Assembly: GCA_004560305.1 (NCBI GenBank)
Contig: SFVI01000002.1
Coordinates: 62,001 to 126,000, forward strand
Direction: 5' to 3'
DNA from: a bacterium
GTDB lineage: Bacteria; Bacillota; Clostridia; Oscillospirales; Oscillospiraceae
Length of the DNA: 64,000 nt
The notes beneath the pieces were generated by a model. The model worked only from the letters and a program-made list of their open reading frames with translations, had not been told where the DNA came from and did not search any database. The first letter of the stretch is position 1; every line of letters begins with the position of its first letter. The translations under genes were made by a program, and so were the position numbers. This document shows, piece by piece, positions 24,804 through 32,102 of the stretch.

Positions 24804-25338
24804 TTGTGTCCTGCGCAGGGAAAAGATTCAAGCCCGGGAGGCCCTGCTGCCGGAGGTGCGGCGAGAATTTTCCGCGGCCATCGTGCAGCGGCTGGCCCTG
24901 CTGCCGGAATACCGGGCGGCGGAGACGGTGATGCTTTACCGGGCGGTGAAGGGCGAGGTGAGCCTGGATGGACTTTCCGGCAAACGCTTCGTCTGGCCTC
25001 TGTGCATCGGGGAAGGGGAGATGATCGCCCTGCTGCCGGAGAATGAGAGAGCCTGGCAAAAGGGCTACTGCGGTATCCCGGAGCCGGTACGCCAGCGGTC
25101 AAGGGAGATCGCCCCGGAGGAGATCGACCTGGTGATCTGTCCATGCACGGTCTTTGACTCCGCCTGCCGCCGGATGGGCATGGGCAAGGGCTTTTATGAT
25201 CGGTTTCTGTCCCGGTGTAGTAGGGCCCGCTTCGTGGCCGTGGCCTTTGAAGCGCAGAAAACGGAACAGCTGACCGCCAGTCCCTGGGATGTGCCTATGG
25301 ATGCGGTGGTCACGGAGAAAGCTGTATACAGAAGATAA
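24793..25338 (+). CDS. 5-formyltetrahydrofolate cyclo-ligase
   Basis: A 181-residue member of the 5-FCL family, which uses ATP to turn 5-formyl-THF into 5,10-methenyl-THF. The N-terminus LRREKIQAREALLPE, the central VMLYRAVKGEVSLDG and the ATP/metal loop RRMGMGKGFYDRFL (about 128-141) are typical. It closes the RACo-to-folate operon. GAGAGGAG lies inside the folD 3' end. Two copies of an intrinsic terminator follow. Confidence 0.92.
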   Translation: MEDNCVLRREKIQAREALLPEVRREFSAAIVQRLALLPEYRAAETVMLYRAVKGEVSLDGLSGKRFVWPLCIGEGEMIALLPENERAWQKGYCGIPEPVRQRSREIAPEEIDLVICPCTVFDSACRRMGMGKGFYDRFLSRCSRARFVAVAFEAQKTEQLTASPWDVPMDAVVTEKAVYRR

Positions 25339-25366
25339 AGCCATCGGTTTCTGGAAACCGATGGCT
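25339..25366 (+). terminator. terminator stem-loop, copy 1 of a direct repeat
   Basis: A 28-bp hairpin with stem AGCCATCGGTTT / AAACCGATGGCT and a CTGG loop directly after the cyclo-ligase stop. An identical copy in the same orientation lies at 25581-25608. Copy 1 has lost its T-tract (followed by CAGTCTG) because an element follows it. Confidence 0.85.
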
Positions 25367-25580
25367 CAGTCTGTCAAAGAACCAGCCAAAGCCTCCCCTG
25401 TGTAAGGGGAGGTGGCAAAAATCTTTGATTTTTGACGGAGGGGTTGTAAATGAAAAGTTCAATATTTGAAAGATGTAACTGAGAATCAGAAACATTTCAT
25501 ATAACAATCCCTCAGTCAGCTTCGCTGACAGCTCCCTTTACACAAGGGAGCCTGTGAAACCAGCTTTTTTTGACAGTCTC
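25367..25580. mobile_element. 214-bp element between duplicated terminators, carrying a MITE-like inverted repeat
   Basis: A non-coding segment between two identical terminator copies. Its ends are inverted: CAGTCTGTCAAAGAA on the left and, reading inward from the right on the other strand, GAGACTGTCAAAAAA. Inside, 25390-25552 forms imperfect ~60-bp inverted arms (both contain CTCCC-TGTGTAA-GGGAG and end GGGGTTGT / GGGATTGT). I recall this arm sequence as a common repeat in gut Clostridia genomes. There is no transposase. Its ends match those of the element at 37817-38025. Confidence 0.7.
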
Positions 25581-25612
25581 AGCCATCGGTTTCTGGAAAC
25601 CGATGGCTTTTA
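25581..25612 (+). terminator. terminator stem-loop, copy 2 of a direct repeat
   Basis: The same 28-bp hairpin as at 25339-25366, followed by TTTT. This is presumably the working terminator, with the original downstream flank. Confidence 0.85.
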
Positions 25613-25623
25613 TGATAGAAATA

Positions 25624-25707
25624 TTATGTAAATAAAATTATGTTGCTTTAGTTATGAAAATAAAGTTATGTATATTAAATTATGTTAACAATATTAAGTT
25701 AACTTTT
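25624..25707. repeat. 14-bp-period AT-rich array, six units
   Basis: TTATG occurs at 25624, 25638, 25652, 25666 and 25680, exactly 14 bp apart, with a sixth unit TTAAG at 25694. Units are TTATGTAAATAAAA, TTATGTTGCTTTAG, TTATGAAAATAAAG, TTATGTATATTAAA, TTATGTTAACAATA and TTAAGTTAACTTTT. It lies between convergent genes. The reverse complement (TTTACATAA, GTTAACATAA) matches solitary motifs elsewhere in the window. Confidence 0.7.
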
Positions 25708-26117
25708 TATAATCCCAGGATGCGCAGGGTCAGAACATCCTGCTCCCCGCCATAGTACTTGTCCAGCACCTGCTGGAACAGAGGGTCATCGGGAGCGGCC
25801 ACGGCGAACAGAGTCATGGAGGATTTCAGCTTCATGCTGTCAATGCCGCCGAACACGGCCACCGGGTCGCTGCCCCGCAGTTCCAGCAGCACGCCGCTGA
25901 TCTCCCGCAGGCGCTGGCCCAGCACCGGGTGGGCGTAATATTCCCGGGCCTCCTCCAGGTCCCGGATGCTGTAATACCGGGCAGTAGAGCTCTGTCCCAG
26001 GCCGGCGATCTGGGGGAAAATATACCACATCCAGTGGCTGTTCTTGCGGCCCCGGCGCACCTCCGCCAGGGCGGCGGCGTAATCGCCCCGCTGGGCATCC
26101 AAAAAGCGGTCAAGCAT
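25707..26117 (-). CDS. DUF1810 family protein
   Basis: A 136-residue protein of the DUF1810 family, whose function is not established. Family blocks are the N-terminal LDRFLDAQRGDYAAALAEVRRGRKNSHWMWYIFPQ-type start (split here as RKNSHWMWY and IFPQIAGLG), YYSIRDLEEAREY and DSMKLKSSMTLF. It is cytoplasmic with no signal peptide. The start at 26117 is chosen by AAAGGAGA; an in-frame upstream ATG lies before the ribosome site. It is the last gene of a three-gene minus-strand operon and overlaps the 71-residue gene by 8 bp. Confidence 0.82.
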   Translation of the reverse strand: MLDRFLDAQRGDYAAALAEVRRGRKNSHWMWYIFPQIAGLGQSSTARYYSIRDLEEAREYYAHPVLGQRLREISGVLLELRGSDPVAVFGGIDSMKLKSSMTLFAVAAPDDPLFQQVLDKYYGGEQDVLTLRILGL

Positions 26118-26325
26118 GGTCAAGTCTCCTTTCAAAAAGCACGGTTTCTTCTTTCATGGAAATCTTCTTCACGCTCCAGCCATAGGCCGGCAACTCCTTC
26201 TTATAGGTCAGAAAGCTGTGGTCGATGGGGAAGCCAAGGATACGTTGAATCTCCTCATAGCTGAGGCGCAGACTGTCAGTGTTGATTGCCTGTATGTGTT
26301 CCCACAGGGGCTGGTATTTGCTCAT
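26110..26325 (-). CDS. small conserved protein, 71 residues, unknown function
   Basis: A short soluble protein (starts MSKYQPLWEHIQ, then LSYEEIQRILGFPIDHSFL and YGWSVKKISMKEETVLFERR). I have seen similar small proteins with the ILGFPIDHSFL block in Clostridia but cannot name a function. It has a good ribosome site (GGGAGGG), a 4-bp overlap with the upstream phosphatidyltransferase and an 8-bp overlap with DUF1810, which supports it as a real gene. Confidence 0.7.
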   Translation of the reverse strand: MSKYQPLWEHIQAINTDSLRLSYEEIQRILGFPIDHSFLTYKKELPAYGWSVKKISMKEETVLFERRLDHA

Positions 26326-26816
26326 GATATGTCCCTCCCGGTTCGGATGAAGTGCCCCTCCTGGATGGCGGCGAAGCTGGCCAGGGCGCAGAGGGGGACG
26401 GCCGTGTAGGAAATGTTAAGAAAGCCAAGGCTCAGGGGCAGGAGGAAAAGCAGCGCCCCGGTGAGCTTGTTGGCCCTGGTGTGCAGCAGCACCAGCTTCT
26501 TCCGGCGGACAAAGCCGGAGAGAATGTTGACCAGCCGCAGCAGCGCGATCAGCCCCACCCAGACCCACAGCCAGACCGGCAGGGCCAGGACAGGCAGCAG
26601 CTTGATTAGGCAGACTGAAAGAAACACTATATCCGCCATGCTGTCCAGCTTTGCCCCCAGGGGGCTTGCGCTGTTGGTCCTGCGGGCCACGAAGCCGTCC
26701 AGCATATCGCTGAGCCCGGCAGCCAGGTACAGACCATAAAAGCCGGGGGAGAGAGCGGGAAAGAAAAGCAGCAGTAGGGAGAGGAGGATGCGGCAGGAGG
26801 TGATCAGGTTGGCCAT
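26322..26816 (-). CDS. CDP-alcohol phosphatidyltransferase family protein
   Basis: A 164-residue membrane enzyme with about five transmembrane segments. The CDP-alcohol motif is complete: SDMLDGFVARR, then eight residues, GAKLDSMAD (residues about 36-61), with the Asp residues that bind metal and the CDP group. It would transfer a phosphatidyl group from CDP-diacylglycerol to an alcohol. At 164 residues it is shorter than phosphatidylglycerophosphate synthase, so the acceptor is uncertain. First gene of the operon with the small protein and DUF1810; its ribosome site is weak (GGCGGTGA). Confidence 0.83.
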   Translation of the reverse strand: MANLITSCRILLSLLLLFFPALSPGFYGLYLAAGLSDMLDGFVARRTNSASPLGAKLDSMADIVFLSVCLIKLLPVLALPVWLWVWVGLIALLRLVNILSGFVRRKKLVLLHTRANKLTGALLFLLPLSLGFLNISYTAVPLCALASFAAIQEGHFIRTGRDIS

Positions 26817-26871
26817 TGGTTCACCGCCAATCCAAATAATTGATCCGGGTGAAATGATTCATAACGGAGTT

Positions 26872-28233
26872 CTATACATTCTTTGTCATCAAGACAACCG
26901 TCTCAACATGGCAGGTTCTGGGGAACATGTCCACGGCGGTGGCGGCCTTCAGATCATAGCCCAGGGCGTTGAAGCGGAGAATGTCCCGGGCCAGGGTGGC
27001 GGGGTTGCAGGAGACGTAGACGATGCGCTCCGGCGTCATGGAAGCCACGGCGGCAATGGCTGCTTCCTCCATACCCTTTCTGGGTGGGTCCACCACAATG
27101 ACCTCCGGCTTCAGGCCCCGCTGGGCCAGGGACTGAGCGGCCTCCCCCGCGTCGGCACAGAGAAACTCCGCATTGGTGATGCCGTTGGCGGCGGCGTTCC
27201 GGCGGGCGTTTTCGATGGCCTGGGGCACGATCTCGGCGCCGATGACCTTTTCGGCATGCCGGGTCAGGCACAGGCTGATGGTGCCGGCCCCGCAGTACAG
27301 GTCAAAGGCCAGCTTCACCGGGCCGGGGCAGGCATATTCCATGGCCCGCTCGTACAGCCGCTGGGCCTGGGGCGGATTGATCTGGAAAAAAGCCTGGGGC
27401 GCAATGTCAAAGGAAAAGCCGCAGAGAATGTCCCTCATTTCCGGCCTGCCCCAAAGGGGGAAAAAGTCCCCGGCCAGGACGGTGTTGCCCCGGGTTTTGT
27501 TGATGTTCAGCACGATGCCGGTCAGCTCCGGGCAGGCGGCGCGCAGGGCGTCCACCAGAGCCTGGGTCTGGCCGCCGAAGCCCCGGGCGGAGACAATGCA
27601 GGCCACCGCGTCCCCGGTGTTCACGGCCCGGCGGCAGAACACATGGCGCACGGTGCCCCGGCCGGTCTCCTCCTCATAGGCGGGGATGCCCCGGCTGTTG
27701 AGAAAATCCGTCACGGCGGCAGTGCAGCGCTGGGCCAGTTCGTTCTGGATCAGGCAGCAGTCCAGGGAAATCAGATGATGGGTCCGCTCCCGGTAAAAGC
27801 CGTAGGCGGCCTTGCCATCCACCGGGGCCACGGCGAAGATGCCCTTGTTTCGGTACTGCTCCAGCCGGGGGCTGCCTAAAATCTCCCCGGCCTGCAACTC
27901 CTGCTTGCCGATATGGCACAGGGCATCGTTCACCCGGCGGAGCTTGAAGCGCAGCTCCTCCTCATAACGCATGTGCCAGCAGTCACAGCCGCCGCATTTG
28001 CCGAACCAGGCGCATTCCGGCTCCACCCGGCTGGGGGAGGGGGAGAGCAGTTTTTCCCCTTTGGCAAAGACGGCGCTGTTGGTGACTTTCAATATTCTGA
28101 TCTCCCAGACCTCGCCGGGGATGGCCCGGGGCACAAACACGGCCCTGCCGTCAATGTGGCAGACGCCCTGGGCCTCGGAACCGTAACCGTCGATAGTGAC
28201 GGTAAAAATGTCGTTTTTATTGAATGTTTTCAT
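26872..28233 (-). CDS. 23S rRNA (uracil-5)-methyltransferase, RlmD/RumA-like
   Basis: A 453-residue class I SAM methyltransferase. An N-terminal TRAM domain (FNKNDIFTVTIDGYGSEAQGVCHI) is followed by the [4Fe-4S] motif CAWFGKCGGCDCWH (about residues 73-86) with a distal Cys at LDCCL, then FDLYCGAGTISL (SAM), VVDPPRKGM and YVSCNPATLARD with the catalytic Cys. It makes m5U in 23S rRNA. The start is ATG 28233, where the TRAM domain begins. A TTG 36 bp upstream is in frame but has no ribosome site. A promoter at 28269-28241 would place transcription start at about the ATG. Confidence 0.88.
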   Translation of the reverse strand: MKTFNKNDIFTVTIDGYGSEAQGVCHIDGRAVFVPRAIPGEVWEIRILKVTNSAVFAKGEKLLSPSPSRVEPECAWFGKCGGCDCWHMRYEEELRFKLRRVNDALCHIGKQELQAGEILGSPRLEQYRNKGIFAVAPVDGKAAYGFYRERTHHLISLDCCLIQNELAQRCTAAVTDFLNSRGIPAYEEETGRGTVRHVFCRRAVNTGDAVACIVSARGFGGQTQALVDALRAACPELTGIVLNINKTRGNTVLAGDFFPLWGRPEMRDILCGFSFDIAPQAFFQINPPQAQRLYERAMEYACPGPVKLAFDLYCGAGTISLCLTRHAEKVIGAEIVPQAIENARRNAAANGITNAEFLCADAGEAAQSLAQRGLKPEVIVVDPPRKGMEEAAIAAVASMTPERIVYVSCNPATLARDILRFNALGYDLKAATAVDMFPRTCHVETVVLMTKNV

Positions 28234-28240
28234 GTGATAA

Positions 28241-28269
28241 ATGATAACATATTCTTCCACATTATTCAA
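28241..28269 (-). promoter_or_regulatory. candidate promoter giving a leaderless rlmD-like mRNA
   Basis: On the minus strand, TTGAAT (28269-28264), 17 bp, TATCAT (28246-28241). The -10 ends 7 bp before the ATG at 28233 and no ribosome site is visible. Confidence 0.45.
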
Positions 28270-28344
28270 TCAATGACAAACATAATATAAGACTTTTAAC
28301 AGATACTATTCCTGCAAACCTAATATGGAATCAGGAGGATGGAT

Positions 28345-28698
28345 ATGAAAAAGTCTTTTGCATATCTTGCAGCTGTGCTGCTGCTCGTGCTCTGCCTTTC
28401 CGGCTGCGGCAACAGCAGCATGGACAACACCACCGGGGTCAGCCCTGTGCCCACAGCCATGCCTTCGGCCAGCCCCTATGCGTCCCCCAACGTCAATGAC
28501 GGTGTTGTGAAGGATCGGGACGGCATCATTAAGGACAGAGACACCGGCGGCGCTTACGATGACAACAACGATATTCTGGACGGCGACAGAAACGGCACCG
28601 GCATCCTGGATGACGGCATGACCAACAACGGCAACGGCAACCATGTGGGCGGCACGGTTTCCCCTTCACCCTCGGCCAGCACAAAGCCCAACAAGTAA
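28345..28698 (+). CDS. small lipoprotein with acidic Asp/Asn/Gly-rich region
   Basis: A 117-residue secreted lipoprotein. The signal peptide MKKSFAYLAAVLLLVLCLSGC ends in the lipobox LSGC (Cys21). The mature part has a Pro/Ser/Ala linker, then KDRDGIIKDRD and DDNNDILDGDRNGTG, possibly calcium-binding by composition, and ends in a second Pro/Ser stretch. No known domain. The start is ATG 28345 because AGGAGG sits 6 bp upstream; ATG 28339 is too close to it. A terminator follows immediately. Confidence 0.75.
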   Translation: MKKSFAYLAAVLLLVLCLSGCGNSSMDNTTGVSPVPTAMPSASPYASPNVNDGVVKDRDGIIKDRDTGGAYDDNNDILDGDRNGTGILDDGMTNNGNGNHVGGTVSPSPSASTKPNK

Positions 28699-28732
28699 AA
28701 AGAAATGGCTGAGATTTCAGCCATTTCTTTTT
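28697..28732 (+). terminator. terminator after the lipoprotein gene
   Basis: AAAAAGAAATGGCTGA pairs with TCAGCCATTTCTTTTT over a GATT loop. It overlaps the stop codon. Confidence 0.9.
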
Positions 28733-28764
28733 AAGTTTACATAATTTCTAATTCAAAGTTTCTC

Positions 28765-28793
28765 TTGCGTTCACTGGACAAAGGTTGTATATT
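28765..28793 (+). promoter_or_regulatory. promoter of the HD-sfp operon
   Basis: TTGCGT (28765-28770), 17 bp, TATATT (28788-28793), 35 bp before the ATG. Confidence 0.6.
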
Positions 28794-28827
28794 GCTTTTA
28801 TTAGCAATTACAAAGGAGAGAAAAAAC

Positions 28828-29370
28828 ATGAGTTATATCCCCAGCCCGGAACAGGCCAAAGAGCTTGTGATGCGTTATAATAAGGAAGCCTTTCATATCC
28901 AGCACGCGGAGACTGTCTCCCAGGTGATGGGAGAGCTGGCCAGGAAGTTTGACCCGGAGAATGTGGATTTCTGGCGCACGGTGGGGATGCTGCACGATAT
29001 CGATTTTGAGCTGTACTCGGAGCAACACTGCGTCAAGGCCAAGGAGATGCTCCATGAGCTGGATGTGGACGAGGAGGTCATCCACGCGGTGATCAGCCAT
29101 GGCTATGGCATCTGCATCGATGTGGAGCCGGTGAAGTACATGGAGAAGGTGCTTTTCGCGGTGGATGAGCTGACGGGGCTGATCGGCGCGGCGGCTCTCA
29201 TGCGGCCCACCGGCATTTCCGACATGGAGCCCAAGTCCGTAATGAAGAAGTTCAAGGACAAGAAGTTCGCCGCCGGCTGCTCCCGGGACGTGATCCGTCA
29301 GGGGGCGGAGATGATGGGCGTGGAGCTGAATGAACTGGTGGCCATGACGCTGGACGCCATGCGGGCCTGA
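28828..29370 (+). CDS. HD domain phosphohydrolase-like protein
   Basis: A 180-residue HD-superfamily protein. The metal ligands appear in FHIQHAETV (His), GMLHDIDFE (His-Asp) and VISHGYG. Such proteins hydrolyse phosphate esters of nucleotides or second messengers, but the substrate cannot be read. The start at 28828 follows AAAGGAGAG; an in-frame ATG at 28765 lies in the promoter. The stop overlaps the next start by one base (TGATG). Confidence 0.82.
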   Translation: MSYIPSPEQAKELVMRYNKEAFHIQHAETVSQVMGELARKFDPENVDFWRTVGMLHDIDFELYSEQHCVKAKEMLHELDVDEEVIHAVISHGYGICIDVEPVKYMEKVLFAVDELTGLIGAAALMRPTGISDMEPKSVMKKFKDKKFAAGCSRDVIRQGAEMMGVELNELVAMTLDAMRA

Positions 29371-29999
29371 TGCTGCGGGTCTATCACGCATCAGTTCTGC
29401 CTCTGCTGGGGCGAAAGGGTGGGGATAGTATTTCCCGATACCGGAAAGAGAAGCTGGCAAGGATCAGCGATCCCCGGGCCTATGCCCGGAGCCTGGGGGC
29501 GGAGCTGCTGCTTGCGGCGGCCTTGAAGGATATAGGGCTGTCGGCAGCGGAACCGCTGGAGATCAGCTGCGGCGAAGGGGGAAAGCCTGCCCTTACCGGA
29601 GGGCCGGAATTCAGCCTTTCCCACTCCGGGGAGCGGGTGCTCTGCGCCCTTTCCGACGAAGCGGTGGGGGCGGATCTGCAGCAGCTGCGCCCCTATAACC
29701 CGGCCCTGGTGCGGCGTTTCTTCACGGCGGAAGAAGGGGCCTGGCTGGAAGAACAGCGGGAGCGGGACCTGTCCTTCGGCCTGCTGTGGAGCCTGAAGGA
29801 GAGCTATGTGAAGCTCCTGGGCAGCGGCCTTGCCGGGGTACATCTGGACTCCTTCACGGTGGAGCTTTTGCCGGATGGCCGGGCACGGATTGACGGAAGC
29901 AATGCGAAGCTGTGGTACGCGATCTGTAACGGCTATGTGATGGCCGTATGCTCTGACGCTTATGCAGCGCCGGAGACGGTGAAGGAATTAAGCATATGA
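29370..29999 (+). CDS. 4'-phosphopantetheinyl transferase (Sfp-type)
   Basis: A 209-residue two-lobed Sfp-type enzyme. FSLSHSGERVLCALS (about 85-99), VGADLQQL (metal-binding Asp) and LLWSLKESYVKLLG (Glu/Lys of the active site) are the hallmark motifs. It moves the phosphopantetheine arm of CoA to a carrier protein. No carrier protein or synthase gene is in the window, so its target is unknown; acyl carrier protein is the default guess. It is translationally coupled to the HD gene. Confidence 0.88.
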   Translation: MLRVYHASVLPLLGRKGGDSISRYRKEKLARISDPRAYARSLGAELLLAAALKDIGLSAAEPLEISCGEGGKPALTGGPEFSLSHSGERVLCALSDEAVGADLQQLRPYNPALVRRFFTAEEGAWLEEQRERDLSFGLLWSLKESYVKLLGSGLAGVHLDSFTVELLPDGRARIDGSNAKLWYAICNGYVMAVCSDAYAAPETVKELSI

Positions 30000-30027
30000 A
30001 AAGAGCGGTGTTATGCACCGCTCTTTT
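29999..30027. terminator. bidirectional terminator between the sfp-type gene and dapA
   Basis: AAAAGAGCGGTG pairs with CACCGCTCTTTT. It serves both convergent genes. Confidence 0.9.
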
Positions 30028-30032
30028 GCTGT

Positions 30033-30923
30033 CTATACATTCATTCCCTGGTCCCGCAGGACAGCCCGGAGGCGGCCCCGGTTCTCCTCGCTGATCTCCG
30101 TCAGGGGCAGGCGCAGGATGCCGGAATCCATGCCAAGAAGCTGCATGGCTGCCTTCACCGGGATGGGGTTGGTCTCATAGAACAGGGCAGAAAACAGCCG
30201 GGCATATTTGGCGTACAGGGCGGTAGCCCCGGCAAAATCCCCCTCCAGGCAGAGGGCGCAGAGCTTGGAGACAACGCCGGGGACGATGTTGCTGGCCACG
30301 GAGATCACGCCCAGGGCGCCCAGGGCCATCATGGCCACGGTGTTATCGTCGTTGCCGCTCCATATGTAGAGGTCATCCCCGCAGAGGCTGCGGGTGGTGC
30401 CCACCAGGGCGATATCCCCGGAGGCTTCCTTGATGCCGTTGATGTTGGGATGCTGGGAGAGCACCTTATAGGTCTCCGCTGCGATGCCGATGCCGGTGCG
30501 GCTGGGGACATTGTAGAGGATCATGGGAATGTCCACCCGGTCCGCCACATAGCTGAAGTGCTCGATCAGGCCCTTCTGGGTGCTCTTGTTATAATACGGC
30601 GTCACCATGAGGATGCCGTCGGCACCGGCGTATTTGGCGTTCTCAGCGTTTCGCAGGGCGGTCTGGGTGTTATTGCTGCCGATGCCTACGATGACCTTCA
30701 TGCGGCCCCGGCTATAATTGATGGCCTGGCGGACGGTCTCGTTCTGCTCACTCTGGGTCTGGGTGGCGGCCTCGCCGGTGGTGCCGCAGACCACAATGGC
30801 GGCGGTGCCGTTCTCATACTGGAAGTCGATATTCTTTTTCAGCCGTTCAAAATCCACGCCCTCCTGGGTGAAGGGGGTGACGATGGCGGTGCAGGCGCCT
30901 TTGAAAATAGGTGTTTTGACCAT
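30033..30923 (-). CDS. dapA: 4-hydroxy-tetrahydrodipicolinate synthase
   Basis: A 296-residue DapA, which condenses pyruvate with aspartate semialdehyde in lysine and diaminopimelate synthesis. VCGTTGEAATQT (Thr pair, residues about 44-55), MILYNVPSRTGIGI (Tyr at about 135) and NGIKEASGDI (Schiff-base Lys at about 162) are all present. AGGAGG precedes the ATG. It stands alone, divergent from queA. No lysine riboswitch fits in the ~145-bp gap. Confidence 0.93.
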   Translation of the reverse strand: MVKTPIFKGACTAIVTPFTQEGVDFERLKKNIDFQYENGTAAIVVCGTTGEAATQTQSEQNETVRQAINYSRGRMKVIVGIGSNNTQTALRNAENAKYAGADGILMVTPYYNKSTQKGLIEHFSYVADRVDIPMILYNVPSRTGIGIAAETYKVLSQHPNINGIKEASGDIALVGTTRSLCGDDLYIWSGNDDNTVAMMALGALGVISVASNIVPGVVSKLCALCLEGDFAGATALYAKYARLFSALFYETNPIPVKAAMQLLGMDSGILRLPLTEISEENRGRLRAVLRDQGMNV

Positions 30924-30993
30924 AATAGCCTCCTGATGATCTTGTTACATCTCAAATTCTACGACGGAGGGGGGATTATTATTACTCTTGTCG

Positions 30994-31022
30994 TTGAAAT
31001 CGTTGGCGGGCTCTGTTATAAT
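30994..31022 (+). promoter_or_regulatory. promoter of queA-tgt
   Basis: TTGAAA (30994-30999), 17 bp, TATAAT (31017-31022), 47 bp before the queA start. Confidence 0.75.
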
Positions 31023-31068
31023 ATCCCTGTTACGCATGCGATATCTACTTTGAAAAAGGTGAAATTCT

Positions 31069-32091
31069 TTGAGAAAATCCGATTTTTATTTTGACCTACC
31101 GGAAGAGCTGATCGCCCAGACTCCGCTGGAACGGCGGGACAGCTCCCGGCTGCTGCATCTGGATAAGACTACCGGGGAACTGGAGCACCGGCATTTTTAT
31201 GAGCTGCTGGACTATCTGCGGGAAGGGGACTGCATGGTCTTTAACGATTCCCGGGTGCTGCCGGCCCGGCTGATCGGTGCCCGGCCCACCGGCGGCAGCG
31301 TGGAGCTGGTGCTGCTGCGGGACCTGGGGGAGGGCCGCTGGGAATGTCTCAGCCGCCCCGGCAGAAAGACCAGGCCCGGCACGGAGCTTCTTTTCGGCAA
31401 CGGGGAACTGAAGGCCACCGTGGAGAGCGTGGCGGAGGGCGGCAACCGCATCGTCCGCTTTGCCTATGAGGGCATCTTCCTGGAGGTGCTGGAGCGGCTG
31501 GGCAAAATGCCTCTGCCGCCCTATATCAAGGAGGAGCTGCAGGACAGCGAGCGGTATCAGACCGTCTATTCCCGGGAAATCGGCAGCGCCGCTGCCCCCA
31601 CTGCCGGGCTGCATTTTACCAAGGAACTGATGGAGAAAATCGCCGCCAAGGGCGTGAAGCTGTGCTATGTGACGCTGCATGTGGGCTTGGGCACCTTCCG
31701 CCCGGTGAAGGCGGAGGAGATCGAGGATCACGAGATGCATTCGGAGTTCTGCATCATCCCGGAGGAGACGGCCCGCATCGTCAGCGAGACCAAGAAAAAG
31801 GGCGGCCGGGTCATCGCCGTGGGCACCACCTCCTGCCGCACGCTGGAGAGCTTTGCCCGGGAGGACGGCAGTCTGCCCGCCACCTCCGGCTGGACCAACA
31901 TCTTCATTTATCCCGGCTATACCTTCAAGTGCGTGGATGCGCTGGTCACCAATTTTCACCTGCCGGAGAGCACGCTGATCATGCTGGTGTCCGCCCTGGC
32001 CGGAAGGGAGCATGTGCTCCACGCCTATGAGGAAGCGGTGAAGGAACGGTATCGTTTCTTCTCCTTTGGCGACGCCATGTTTATCGAGTGA
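31069..32091 (+). CDS. queA: S-adenosylmethionine:tRNA ribosyltransferase-isomerase
   Basis: A 340-residue QueA, which adds the epoxycyclopentane ring to preQ1 in tRNA on the way to queuosine. The N-terminus SDFYFDLPEELIAQTPLERRDSSRLL, VFNDSRVLPARLIG, AAPTAGLHFT and HVGLGTFRPV are characteristic. The start is TTG 31069 with AAGGTG at good spacing; known QueA proteins begin M-x-x-S-D-F, which fits. tgt follows directly. Confidence 0.94.
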   Translation: MRKSDFYFDLPEELIAQTPLERRDSSRLLHLDKTTGELEHRHFYELLDYLREGDCMVFNDSRVLPARLIGARPTGGSVELVLLRDLGEGRWECLSRPGRKTRPGTELLFGNGELKATVESVAEGGNRIVRFAYEGIFLEVLERLGKMPLPPYIKEELQDSERYQTVYSREIGSAAAPTAGLHFTKELMEKIAAKGVKLCYVTLHVGLGTFRPVKAEEIEDHEMHSEFCIIPEETARIVSETKKKGGRVIAVGTTSCRTLESFAREDGSLPATSGWTNIFIYPGYTFKCVDALVTNFHLPESTLIMLVSALAGREHVLHAYEEAVKERYRFFSFGDAMFIE

Positions 32092-32102
32092 GGAGGGAGC
32101 GC

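Noticed and set aside
25624..25707. CRISPR array
   Set aside because: The units are 14 bp, degenerate and contiguous without spacers; there are no cas genes in the window.
30924..31068. Lysine riboswitch or T-box upstream of dapA
   Set aside because: The divergent gap is only about 145 bp, also holds the queA promoter, and I see no specific conserved riboswitch elements.
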